A stretch of DNA of 64,000 nucleotides from Alectoria sarmentosa. Taxonomy: Eukaryota > Ascomycota > Lecanoromycetes > Lecanorales > Parmeliaceae. Of the stretch, positions 43,296-53,959 are shown piece after piece. How positions within the stretch are numbered: the stretch's first letter is position 1; every line of letters begins with the position of its first letter. The DNA is taken from NCBI GenBank assembly GCA_009733775.1, contig WOGZ01000036.1, forward strand, positions 124,001-188,000. The letters are read 5' to 3'. Position numbers and translations under genes: made by a program. Under the pieces are notes generated by a model. That model made no database searches, had not been told where the DNA came from, and worked only from the letters and a program-made list of their open reading frames with translations.

Positions 43296-43883
43296 TCATC
43301 TACCGTTCTTAAACCACGCTCCTTCCATTAAACCCGACTTCCCCCCCTCCCCCCACCCCATTCCCCCCCCCCCCACCCCACCCTCTCCCCCCCAGCACGC
43401 AACACAGCCCCACATACAACGGCACCAAAGCCACCGTACCAACACCAACCGGACCCGCGCCCTTGGCCGATTCCCCCGTCCCGTAGAGCGCCATGCCCGG
43501 ATCCCCCCGCCTCGGCCTCGACGCTCGGATAGAGATTCACGGGTGCAGGCGGCGGTGCTAGTGGTGAGGTGGATGATGTGGGCGCGTTGTGGCTCCGTGG
43601 CGCCGTCGCTGCTGTAGTTGCAGCTGCAGCCGGTATAGATGGTTGGCGAGGTGGGGCCAAGGACGGGGGTGGTTGGTGGGGGGTGTTTGAGAAGGAGGGG
43701 TTGGGTTGGGTTGGGGGAGAAAGATGGTTGGGCATACAGGTAGCTGCAGCCGCCTGAGCTCGACGAGGTTGCGGTGGAGGCTGCGGCTGTAGCGTTAGAT
43801 CGCGCGGCGTGTTTCCGTCTCTTTGCTAAGGCGACGACGGTGGCGGTGAGTGCCAGCAGGAGCGAGAGAATGAAAGGACGCAT
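43296..43883 (-). CDS. Possible small GPI-anchored or secreted protein, frame uncertain
   Basis: The ATG at 43,883 opens a clear signal peptide (MRPFILSLLLALTATVVALA), followed by a basic and Ser/Ala/Thr-rich segment, a short Cys-containing part (GGCSYLYAQPS, TGCSCNYSS) and a proline-rich linker. After about 43,510 the same frame becomes Arg/Gly-rich and loses protein character. A different frame there reads ESAKGAGPVGVGTVALVP and LYVGLCCVLGG, which looks like a GPI-anchor tail (Gly/Ser site plus hydrophobic end). A one- or two-base slip in the G run near 43,500-43,510, or an unseen splice, would connect the two. Low-complexity C/G runs at 43,335-43,395 make the end hard to place. Product and function are unknown. 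Confidence 0.4.
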   Translation of the reverse strand: MRPFILSLLLALTATVVALAKRRKHAARSNATAAASTATSSSSGGCSYLYAQPSFSPNPTQPLLLKHPPPTTPVLGPTSPTIYTGCSCNYSSDGATEPQRAHIIHLTTSTAACTRESLSERRGRGGGIRAWRSTGRGNRPRARVRLVLVRWLWCRCMWGCVACWGGEGGVGGGGMGWGEGGKSGLMEGAWFKNGR

Positions 43884-44847
43884 GATGAAAGAGCGAAAAG
43901 CAGAGTTCATCTGTGAATGTTTCATGGATTGAAAAAAGAAAGAGGATAAAGACACAGGGAGAATTGACGTTCCTTGAAGAAACTAGTTCCTTTTAAAGTA
44001 AGTCATTCACATATGACAAGTATGAGATGGCGTCGTTTTGTATACTTGAGACGAACGATGGAATCGAGGTTGCCAATACCAAGTCATTGAGAGCGTGGTT
44101 CAGGATCCGAGACTGTTGTTGGCTCATTCCGAAAGCTGCCAGCCTAGCCGACCAGACATGGCGCTCTGGCGGAGCTGAGCGTGCAAGCGTCAGTCTCGGA
44201 TAGGAAAGCCATCAGAAAGTTTTTATGTAGGTTGCAGTCTGGGGGTGCTGTGCTTCTCTATTCGTTTGTAATTGTTGAGATCGTTACCTCGGGGAAAACT
44301 TCAGGTCTTGACAAAGACTGCTTCGAAGTTGAGCGTCAAGCAGAAGAGATCCCGGGAAATACGTGAAATACCCACTACCCATTCGATCCCACATTTCTCA
44401 GATACCGCCGTTGTCGCCTGAACATCAAGTCTTGAAGCAATCGGGGCCAGCTCACGTCAGATGTCGATCCACTAGCGCTCGCTGCAGAGGGCCTTAATCT
44501 TGAAAATCACTCGAAAGGGCCGCTTTCTTCACCTGGAACGGATTCATGTCGATGGATTTTGTAAAGGCTCATATCCGAGAGCGTTGCCAGGGATGCATTA
44601 GAGGGTGGTTATGAGAGGGTGATTATTGAGATAGTGCAGTGATACTTAAAAGGTAAACGAATGCCCCAAAAAAGAACCAATCATCTTTAGAGCTGATCTC
44701 GTCAGTCGCATAGGAATGCATACCGCTTCGACTGTCACTTGCTTTACTAGCTCACGTGATATTTGACCGAAGCTTGGCTAAATGTCAGGACAAGGCAACA
44801 CAACCTAATACACGAAACCTAGGCCGGGTCTCCGTGCACGGTTGAGA
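43884..44847. other. Intergenic
   Basis: About 960 bp lying upstream of the small secreted gene and downstream of the next gene (both minus). No supported frame. Confidence 0.5.
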
Positions 44848-46974
44848 TTATTTCCCCGTTTCCTCAGAGACGTCATCGTCTGGGACATATGTCACACTGC
44901 CATACCCTGTCTCCTCGCCCCCCAGCTTATCAATGAAGTACCCCACTTCACGGCAACGATCTTCCCCAGCCTCAGTCATAAATCGCAGCACAGCAGCCAA
45001 CACCGAGCTCAATTCATGCCACGAAATCTTATTGCCGTTATAAGCGACAACTGTAATCCAGACCTTGGTAACGGCGCCTCGGCGCTCCCATCGATCGTTT
45101 GGTATCGGCGTATTGGGATGGTGGGCGACTTGGACCTGAATCGTGCGAAGGGCGGACGTGAACGCTCCGTTGACGTAGATGGAGGGAATGGGAGAGCGGA
45201 AGGTATCGAACATTAGGGTGATGGGTGTGCCGGGAATAGGGTAAGGAATGGGCAGTGCTAGGGCTGTGAGACTGGGCTGTGAGACGATGATGTTGGTAGG
45301 AAGCTGGAGGGTCGTGTCATTGGCAACCAGTACTTGTTCCTCCACGTCAATTGAGTCTGACTTTATGAATAGCAAAGTTCCAAATCCTACTCTCCCTCGG
45401 CTTGCAGCTTCGGTGTCAATTTCGAACACTAGTACGCGATCGTGGTCCTGGTCATCCTGACAAAAGTGCAGAATCCCGCTTAGGATGTAGTCCAGTTCTC
45501 TCCACATTATGAATTTCCCGGGATATGCAAAGATGTTCGTCGACATGCGGCCACTGACGGAGAAGTCTTTGAAATAACCTTGAATGAAACCGTCAGGATC
45601 CTGCACAACCGAATGAGATATCTTTTGTTGGGCACCGCTCAGGGCGCCAACGATCTCCAGGAGTGGGACGGGAGTCTCGCCAAGGAAGGTGAAGGTGAGG
45701 GTAATGTCGGTATTGGGCACTGGGTATACGATGGATCTTGAAACCGCCACTGGGTTGACTGATGAGATGTTGGGCGCGCTCAGTGGCTCCGGAAGAATCC
45801 TTTTATCAATGCTTTCCACTCTCTTTGCTACCTGGCCTGCCCCAGATCTGTAATACGATATAGTCCCCACGCCTAAATTCCTTAAATAAACGTCCACAAT
45901 CCTGAATCCGAGCACCTGATAGTGGGGTTCGGCGAGATCTGTACCAAATGTGGTGGTGAATGCATAGAGACCGAAGAGGATATCGAAGAGCTGACGCCAT
46001 GTGATCTCATGGAGAGGGTACGTAAAGACGGTGACCGCCACCGGAACACCAGCTCCACGGCTAAGTGGGAGCACCCATCGGAAACTATCGTTCTCGATAG
46101 GTTCCATCTCAAATGGGCTATTTAGGTAAGGGCGAACCTTTGCTGTTGCTCCTTGCAGTGTGGCTTTGACGCTCCGGTCTGGTATAGCCGGGCCGAAGTA
46201 AAAGAAGCTGAGACTGAGGGAGGTCTTAGGAATGCGGAAATTTATATTCTCTTCCATATTGTTGGCTCCTAGCAAGGCGAGGGATGTGTTGGGTAGTAGC
46301 CGCAATGTCTCATTAGAAGGCTGCGGGAAGGTGAGATTGGGAAGGCCGAGGGTTCCTTGGTTGATCAAAGAGATTGGAAGAGGAATCGCGGCCCTTTCCT
46401 GGACTTGGGTCTCGGTAGGAGGAAAATACCACACCAGCCCAAGTCCTATATTCGGCTTCTCTTGACCAATGGCTTCAATTTCGAACTCCAATGCTTCATA
46501 ATGCGTCTTCTTTGTACCCGCCATTCCAGATGTCATATACCGAGATAGTGCCCCCAAGATCCGGAACAGTTCCATCCATGTTATCTCCTCCCCCAAGTTC
46601 GTTCTGATGCTGATCAGCATGTTGCCATTTGGACGACGATATTCGAATCGATCGTTGGTTATACGCTCGGTTGGACGATCGTGGGCGAGATCGGCAATCG
46701 CTTGATCAGCGTTATCCAAGGTGTTTTTGACTTCATTCTCTGGAATCGGCTTGCCGTGGGCTATAAAATCTAAAACAATGCTTCGAGAAGAAACGGGAAT
46801 CGGAGCCACACCAGTGGCGGGAGGAGTTCCAGATACGTTGAGGACGGGCAATACGGGCAACCCTAGAATGGTCTCATTGCCCGTGGATATGGTAGCGGAG
46901 AGAAAGGCTGTCAGCGTAAGGAGGGCGTAGGATAGTAGGAAGATCACTGAGGTGGGATTACAGCTTGTGTGCAT
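44848..46974 (-). CDS. Large secreted protein made of four copies of one module
   Basis: Uninterrupted minus-strand frame of 708 residues from the ATG at 46,974. A signal peptide (VIFLLSYALLTLTAFLSA) is followed by four homologous modules of about 120-130 residues at roughly 62-186, 248-377, 420-538 and 580-698. Each starts with a hydrophobic strand and a G.PIP-like turn (FIAHGKPIPENEV, FYFGPAIPDRSV, FTFLGETPVPLLEI, DTFRSPIPSIYV). Each then has an Ala-rich helix, and each contains a W.EL-type helix (ITWMELFRIL, ITWRQLFDIL, IMWRELDYIL, ISWHELSSVL). Each ends with a Gly-Phe/Leu-Gly strand (IGLGLVWYF, LGVGTISYY, VGFGTLLFI, TGYGSVTYV). Linkers carry likely N-glycosylation sites. I recognise no named family. 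The pattern suggests a cell-surface or secreted beta-alpha module. The first ATG, eleven codons upstream at 47,007, would lengthen the n-region and is less likely. Confidence 0.8.
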   Translation of the reverse strand: MHTSCNPTSVIFLLSYALLTLTAFLSATISTGNETILGLPVLPVLNVSGTPPATGVAPIPVSSRSIVLDFIAHGKPIPENEVKNTLDNADQAIADLAHDRPTERITNDRFEYRRPNGNMLISIRTNLGEEITWMELFRILGALSRYMTSGMAGTKKTHYEALEFEIEAIGQEKPNIGLGLVWYFPPTETQVQERAAIPLPISLINQGTLGLPNLTFPQPSNETLRLLPNTSLALLGANNMEENINFRIPKTSLSLSFFYFGPAIPDRSVKATLQGATAKVRPYLNSPFEMEPIENDSFRWVLPLSRGAGVPVAVTVFTYPLHEITWRQLFDILFGLYAFTTTFGTDLAEPHYQVLGFRIVDVYLRNLGVGTISYYRSGAGQVAKRVESIDKRILPEPLSAPNISSVNPVAVSRSIVYPVPNTDITLTFTFLGETPVPLLEIVGALSGAQQKISHSVVQDPDGFIQGYFKDFSVSGRMSTNIFAYPGKFIMWRELDYILSGILHFCQDDQDHDRVLVFEIDTEAASRGRVGFGTLLFIKSDSIDVEEQVLVANDTTLQLPTNIIVSQPSLTALALPIPYPIPGTPITLMFDTFRSPIPSIYVNGAFTSALRTIQVQVAHHPNTPIPNDRWERRGAVTKVWITVVAYNGNKISWHELSSVLAAVLRFMTEAGEDRCREVGYFIDKLGGEETGYGSVTYVPDDDVSEETGK

Positions 46975-48265
46975 CGCGCAACCCTGGGCCAGAGAGGCAG
47001 GTTTCAAGGCGAATGTGCCAGTGTTGTACTCGGCATTCGAGGCAGTAGTCGGTGTTGGAAGCCTTAATACAAGTAAGAAGTCAAAGTCAATACGTACCAG
47101 GGCTTCTGTCGCATGTTGCGGTATTCCCTCTTATCGCGATTTGCGACAGACACATATTGGCCAAGAAAAGAGCGATGACCGTGATGTGGAAGAAGACTTT
47201 TCATCGCCATAACTTCGAGTGCCAGCAGCATGAGTCCAGGCCCGAGGCATTGCACAGAAAGAGTAATTCTCAGCGAGAATAGAGACTTAATAGGTAGGAT
47301 CTTTGCATGTTTCCAACTCATTCGAGTCCTTGATACCGTATCTCCACTCGATCCCACAACGTCCCGATTATGTATGCCAATCTCTAAGACTCATGCAAAG
47401 ACCCACCGCCAGTATATCCAGGGCTCGACCTACTCCAATCCATAACAGGAGCATCCACGGCTCGACTATCTCGCTCGCTGTGCTTCGATAGGTGGTCCGC
47501 TTTGTTGGGAATTCCATGACAGTCCTCTCTGCCCTAGCTGCTATTTGATGACTCCGTCTCTTTCTAGACCTCTGCAACTTCAATGGCCCATTCCGCTGTC
47601 AAGGCTCTGGCATCATCGCATGTTGTCCGTAGAAAGGCATTGCAAGTCATTAAAAGAGCTGCCGGGGAAGCAAGCTTGAATGAATGTCGTCGCACGCAAA
47701 CCGCGAGTTCCTTCGGCATGGCAACAGGTAACGTCCAGTACTGCCTCTGTAGAAGATGACGCGCTATTCACCAGGGTCAGGAATGATTCGAAGCCACGGC
47801 AATTGCAAGATATATTGGACTTTATGATGCCCTGAGTCTGAGGAGGGTAGTAGAGTTCACGTATTGGCAGCTACAGTCTGCCGTAGAGCCGCAATTCCAC
47901 TCACCCGCACCATGGCTCCTCCGTCACAAGCTCTAGGGTCACTGGGGCTTTGGTCCAAAAGCGCCTCACCGGCAACAATGCTAACAGACCAACTCTACAG
48001 CGTTTGGAGACCAGCCTGACGGAATCTTCTTGCATACTCGATCTCCCTATCAACCGTCGTTTCTTCCACCAGACACCGAACGAATCTTAGTACGAGGTTG
48101 GGAAACGGGCTTGACGCTGGGGGCAATCTCACGGCAACAGGCGTCTCGTGCGAGAGATGCTCGTTTCCCTTCAAAGGCCCGTCGCCAATACCTCGTAATG
48201 TACTTGGAGGAGACAATGATGATGCGGCAAAGAGGGAAAGACTACACCATTGAACATCAGACACC
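46975..48265. other. Divergent 5' region, no gene
   Basis: About 1.3 kb between the four-module gene and the plus-strand NLR pseudogene. It must contain the promoter of the former. Frames here look random. Confidence 0.5.
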
Positions 48266-51200
48266 ATGGACGCTAGCGAGGGTGACGCTGATGTGACAAC
48301 TATCAAGCCCTTGCGTCGCTCGAATACGACCTCTCTCCAAATCGAATACCTCTGGGACCAGGCAGTCAAGCATTTAAGTGAAGATGACCGCCAGCAAGTC
48401 GACTTCTCACCAGACGACAAGAGGGAGGCTCTACCGGAGATCCTTGCTGTTGTAGAGACAGAGAAGACTTTAATGAAAGGGAGAGAATGGAAGCTAGGAA
48501 AGAGAAGTAACGGGGAGCCGATCGTCTTGCGAGACGTGTTGGGAAAGATTGCAAATTGGATCGATAAACTCAAGGAAGTGGGCGATAATGCTGCCAACTT
48601 TGATCCAGTACATGCGGCCCTCCCATGGGCTGCAGTACGATTCGTTCTCCAGGTACATGGCTGCGCCGCTGTCAGAATACGTAACCCGAGGAAATACAGG
48701 ACTGGTAGTACACGGCCTGACTGTGTATCTCTAACAGGCAGTCGTCAACGAGACTCATACTTATGAAGGGATGCTGGAAGGCCTTGAAAAGGTCTCGAGT
48801 CTCATAACGCGGTATGCAATGGTTGAAGACATGTATCTGCGTAGAAGCTCCTCGTCCTTGGAAGGACAACTCTCAAACGCGCTGATACGGCTCTACACTT
48901 CTATTTTGGTCTTTTTGGCGAAATCGAGGAAGTTCTTCAGTCGCAAAACTGGCGGTCAGCTTTGGATACGACCTGTAATTCATAATGTTGCTGATACAGG
49001 CCCCAGGACGAATCGTGAGAAGTGTCTTTTAGAATCAAGAGATGACTGTTGGGAAGTATTTGCAGAAGGTCTCGGTAGAGGAAGCTGCAATCGACAGTCT
49101 GGCCCATCTGATTAACGCAGATTGTAAGATCTCTTGCACTCATGGTTCCGGACTTTGCTCACGTCCTGAAAGATATGAGAAAGATCAACGACAGCATGGA
49201 GGGCAAACTCGCGGCACTGCTCGACAATGTAGGAGGAATTAGCGGACAGATCGAAGGGCTTCAATTAACCCAAAAGACTTCCGCGACTGACCTGATACAA
49301 GACTTGATCATTCAATGGATAGGTGGCGTCAAAACACACTGGCAGGATTATGAAAGAGCTTTGGCCGCTTGCGTTGCAGGCACATGCGACTGGATTTTCC
49401 AACGCCCGGAATTTGAAGACTGGATTGGCCCGGACGAATCCGATTCTGCAAAAATCCTTTGGATCCACGGACATCCCGGCTTCGGCAAAACAGTGTTGAC
49501 CGCAAGAATGACGGAGAGGCTGGGACGGCGAGATTCGTCGCCTACTTTTTTTGCTATTTCAGCGCCCAGTTGAAAAGGCAGCCGCAACAAGTTCTTCGAT
49601 CATGGGTCGCACAGCTAGTGGCGTTGAGCGATGCGGCATTCGAGATGGCCAAGGAGGTATATGCCATTAAGAAACACCCCGAGGCTACGGAATCGGAACT
49701 ATGGCAGCTTTTTGGACTGGTCAATGTGAAGGTTCGTAATATGGTTTTCGTGGTAGACGGCTTCGATGAATGCAGCACAGAGGAACAAGACCTCGGGAAA
49801 CGTGCGTACTTGCCCGCTCGCAAGAGATTCTTGAAAAGCTTAGAAGAAGCTATAGGTAGGACGGGGGGTCGTGTGTTATTTGTGAGCAGAGAGGATTCTG
49901 ACATCAGAACTCACGTCACTCGGAGCTTTCAGAATGGGGATCTCGCCTCCATTTCGTGGCTCGAGCACGAGATTACACCCGCAGATAGCGAGTATGGTAT
50001 TCATGTGTATGCGGAAAAGGTCGTCGAGGAGCGGTTGCACACCAAGTCAATCGAATTGAAGAAGGACATTGCTCGTCGACTTACACAGAAGAGCGAGGGT
50101 ATGTTCCTGTACATCTATCGCATTCAAGCCCGGCTCAAGTCCAGCATGAGCGCTTCAAAGCTTCGCACTATGATCGATGACGCTCCAAGAGGTCATGATT
50201 TCGACGAGGCGTACGAGAGAGATCTCCAGGTGATTGCTAGTCTTGAAGACGACGATGAGCGAGAACGGGCGGTCGCCATACTTCGGTGGGTTTATTTCGC
50301 CGCGAGACCCATCACAGTACGAGAGCTGGCGGAAGCATTGATTGTGTCCGCAGACGAAGACAATACAATGGACCGATATTTTCCCATTGAAGACCTGCCG
50401 GATGAGTGGGATCAAAACTTCGTCGAGGAGCAAATAACGGGCCTCTGCGGATCGCTTATTGACCTTCGAGGTAAAGAGGCCGGAAAGCCTATCATGGATC
50501 AGGAAGTTCACTTTGTGCATTTCACGATCAAGGAGTACTTGTCACGCCCGGATCGTTTAAACTTTCCTGTTCTTTGAGAAATGACTTTCTCGATGCTGTT
50601 CAGGCTCATGAGAAGATTGTCAAGGCTTGCCTGTGCTACATGTGCTACAAAGACTTTATACAAATCGATCACTCGACCAAGCCAATGTTTGATGACAAAC
50701 TTGTGAACTATCCTTTTCTTCGCTTTACTGGCGTTTCATGGATTTTCACATGTCTCAATGCAGATCCTTCTCTGCTGAAGTCATCCAACTGTGCAATGCG
50801 TGGCTTGACCCCGCCAATCTAAGGTTGATTTTTTATTCAGAGGTTGTTGGCCCCAACGCCAATGGGGCGTTTGAAAATTTCATGGGCCAATTTCGTGATT
50901 CGTACCCGAACCCCTTATTCTATGCTTCGCTTTGGGGACTTGTCCACACCATGCGATACCTCATCGAGCGAGGCGCCGGCGCGAATGTAATTTGCGGATT
51001 ATATGGAAGTCCGCTTCAAGCAGCATCCGCACATGGCCATCTTTTGGCAGTCGATATTCTCTTTCAACATGGCGCAGATGTAAATTGGCTGGCGGTAAAT
51101 AGGGCTGCAGCGGATAATGCCCAAGAGCAAATTGTTGACACACTTTTGGCACACAAAGCCAACGTCAATCTCACCGGCGGCACGTGGAACAGTGCTCTCA

Positions 51201-52884
51201 TTGCCGCATCAAACCGGTTTCAGACGGGAGCATGTCGCATCATCCGACGCTTACTTGAGGCCGGTGCAAGAATTGACGCTGCAACGGACCAGGGCGAGAC
51301 TGCGCTGCATCGTGCAGCTGCCGAAGGCGCACTAGACGTCATTGATCTTCTGCTCGATAAAGGAGCCAGTATCAACGCCATCTCAAACTCTGGTCAGACA
51401 CCACTCCAGAAAGCAAGCTACATTGGGAAGAACGAGTCGATCAAGTGTCTGCTGAGGCGTGGAGCAAATGCGGAGATTTCAAGCTATGACAAGAGGACTC
51501 CTTTGCATATCGCTGCCGAACAGGGTCATGAAACCATTGTGCAGCTGCTTCTAGATTGAGGAGCAAACATTAATGCATATTCCAAAGACAAATGGACTCT
51601 GCTGCACTGTGCGGCTGAGAACGGACACAATGAGGTTGTGCGGCTCCTCTTGAAATGTGATGCTGACATGGAAGCCGCTGCATACAACGGGAAGAGAGCC
51701 TTGCATCTGACTGTAGAAATGGGTGAAGTCAAGATTGTAGATATCCTCCTTGCAGCTGGTGCCAATATGGACGCGGGTGCCAATGACGGGCGCAGGCCAC
51801 TAATGTTCGCACTATGCAATGATCGTGGGCTAGCAATGATTGAATCGCTCCTCGATCACGGCGCTAAATTAGAAGCTACGAGCGACAATGGGCGAACGCC
51901 TTTACACTGGTCCATACATTGCCTGGAAGTCAAGTTTGCAGATCTCTTGTTGAAGCGCTCCGCCAAAGTGAATGCCTCGGACCTGGACGGAAACACGCCT
52001 TTGCACTACGCCATTTTCAAACCTGAGATACTTAAACTGCTCCTCGATCATGGGGCAGCCGTGGACGCTACGAATCTGGATGGGAATACACCGCTCTCTT
52101 TGTGTTCGAGATCAAGCCGTGCCGGACCATCTGTCAGACTCCTCCTTGATTCTGGAGCCGGTCTCAACAACCAGGGGGCAATGGGAGAAACGCCACTCTG
52201 CAGCGCCATCAAAAATCGCCAAATCCGAATGATGGAGATTCTGCTCGCGGAAGGTGCAGACCCTGAGCTAGCAGATGCTTATGGACGGGATTGCTATAAC
52301 TGGGTGTCTTCGACATCAGTTGGCTGAGTGCACATTCTCAGGACCGCCTCGTGCGCCACTCTCCAGCGCGCGAACCTGCACAAATGGCTATGTTCCAAGA
52401 CAAGTTCATAGCCTTTACAATCAGGAAGAGTCAAACCGTGACAGCGGTGAAGGAATCAAAGCAAGGGCAATACCGACCCAATTTATGGTACAGTAGGCTG
52501 GGACACCTTCTACTTCTACGCGGAAAGCTCGAGGAGGCAAGGACAGCATTCGAGCGGTTCATGGCCAACACGGTCGAAGAGGCCGAAGCTATGACTTTCT
52601 ACGTCTCATGCGACTCGTGCTCGGCCAAGTGCATTCTAGGTGGCCGGTTCGTATTTTGTACTGGTATAAACATCGATCTGTGCGACCCTTGTATGGAGGA
52701 ATACCGACAGAATGGGATGGTGAAGATGGATGCCTTTGAGGTTTGCAAAGGGTATGAATTCCTGAAGTTGCCGAGACCGGAGTGGACAGAGCTGGTGGCT
52801 GGGAAGGTGAATGAGAGGGGTGAGACAGAGGAGCAGTGGCTTGAAGGACTGGGTAAGGAGTACGAGGTTGAGTGTCCGGGGTAG
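48266..52884 (+). pseudogene. NWD-NACHT-ankyrin-zinc-binding NLR, broken
   Basis: The 5' exon (48,266-48,652) encodes the N-terminal part of an NWD-type domain and is spliced by a normal intron (48,653-48,737) to AVVNETHTYEGMLEGLEKV. After IVRSVF a TAG stands at 49,030-49,032 where the family suggests Gln, before the continuing sequence (NQEMTVGKYLQKVS). NACHT follows: Walker A GHPGFGKT at 49,469-49,492, then a frame change near 49,510-49,545, and the Walker B-like VFVVDGFDECS and VHFVHFTIKEYLSRP. Further breaks lie at 50,575 (stop, then RNDFLDAVQAHEKI in another frame) and near 50,745. About fourteen ankyrin repeats run from 50,920 to 52,300, with TGA at 51,557-51,559 inside LLLD*GANIN, where Arg is usual. 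A last frame change near 52,300 leads to a Cys-rich ZZ-like end (CDSCSAKC, DLCDPCMEEYR). All domains of a cell-death/allorecognition receptor are present, but it cannot make one product. Confidence 0.85.
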
Positions 52885-53959
52885 CACTGGGGTAGGGCAG
52901 TGATGAGAGGAGGTTCATGGGGTGCTTCCCGAGCGCTAACACAGAGAAATGACCGGTCACACTAGTCATTCATGCAGTTGGGGTGAGCTTGTGCAATCGA
53001 TGGCTGAAGGAGATGAGGGTCCAACAGCCGGTCCTCCAGCTGAACAGGATCAGGATCCGGCAGCATCCTTCTGCTGTGTAGCAATGCATCATGGGAGAAA
53101 AGAGTTGTAGGTGTCTGTGTGGGTGGTCATGAGGGTTATGTACGAACAAGCAAGTGAGGGTAAGCTGTGGGAAAGAAGATTGGCAACCAAGTGAATTGCA
53201 AAGCCAGAATTTGAATTTTGGGTGCCTGGCGGTCACCGGGCTGATCTGGTGGAGCACACGGCTGATGAGTCAGCTTCATGGTGGCTTATGCGAGTTACGA
53301 AGCAGCGAAGCGGAAGCAAGTTGGTGCGACGTACCGGGCGTTTCGGAGAAAGCAAGGGCTGAGTCTTGAAGTCTTCCGTTGGGTCTTTAAATAAAGGTAC
53401 CTAAAGTAAGTACTTGACTTTACTGCGACAGGCGCAATCTTTAGGGTCGAGCGCTTCTAGGGGGCTCGAATCCCTCGGGTGCTACGTTAGCCTCGGCCGA
53501 GGCAAACTAACACTGCAATATTGACCTGTGGTACGACACGTGTGTTTTGATGTAACGTTTTTGGTACTTTTTTCGCATGTTTCTGTCGCATGTTTATAGG
53601 CCCGCATTCCGTCGCATTCAAAGCTGTCTCACTCTCAGCCCCCGCCTTGGTCAGCCCTGCATGTCAGCCCCGTAGAGTCCCTTGTGCAAAAGGGGAAATA
53701 AAGGCGGAAGAGGAAACAAAAAATAAAACTCCGCCTGGAATCTGAGTGATGTAAATGATGCACATCTCGCAGTACACCACTTCTTTCTCACTCATCACCA
53801 CAAACAACAACACAAACAACCATCCACCTGTCTCTGTCGCAAGGAAGCAAATAGTATCTATTCCCTAGAAAACAATTTCCGTCTGCTCTTCGGCCCGCAG
53901 AAATTAAGAAGTATCGAATCATTGCATGTAGCCACCTGGTGCTTTATTTGACATGTCCG
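52885..53959. other. Intergenic; promoter region of the glycosyltransferase
   Basis: No supported gene. Contains the tRNA-like relic and hairpin at 53,431-53,512. The last 150 bases are CAAC/ACAA-rich, as in fungal leaders. Confidence 0.5.
53431..53512 (+). other. tRNA-like relic followed by a hairpin
   Basis: GGGGGCTCGAATCCCTC (about 53,460-53,476) can fold as a T-arm. It is preceded by AGGCGCAATCTTTAGGGT, which looks like part of a tRNA-Leu D-stem end and anticodon arm. No 5' acceptor strand pairs with GGGTGCT, so an intact tRNA is not present. Directly after it, GTTAGCCTCGGCCGAGGC with AAACTAAC forms an 11-bp inverted repeat containing a perfect 12-bp palindrome. Confidence 0.3.

Noticed and set aside
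47064..47357. 97-codon minus-strand frame upstream of the four-module gene
   Set aside because: No domain and no consistent splice link to that gene, whose own signal peptide marks its start.
53431..53484. Functional tRNA-Leu
   Set aside because: No 5' acceptor strand or proper D-arm upstream; listed only as a relic.
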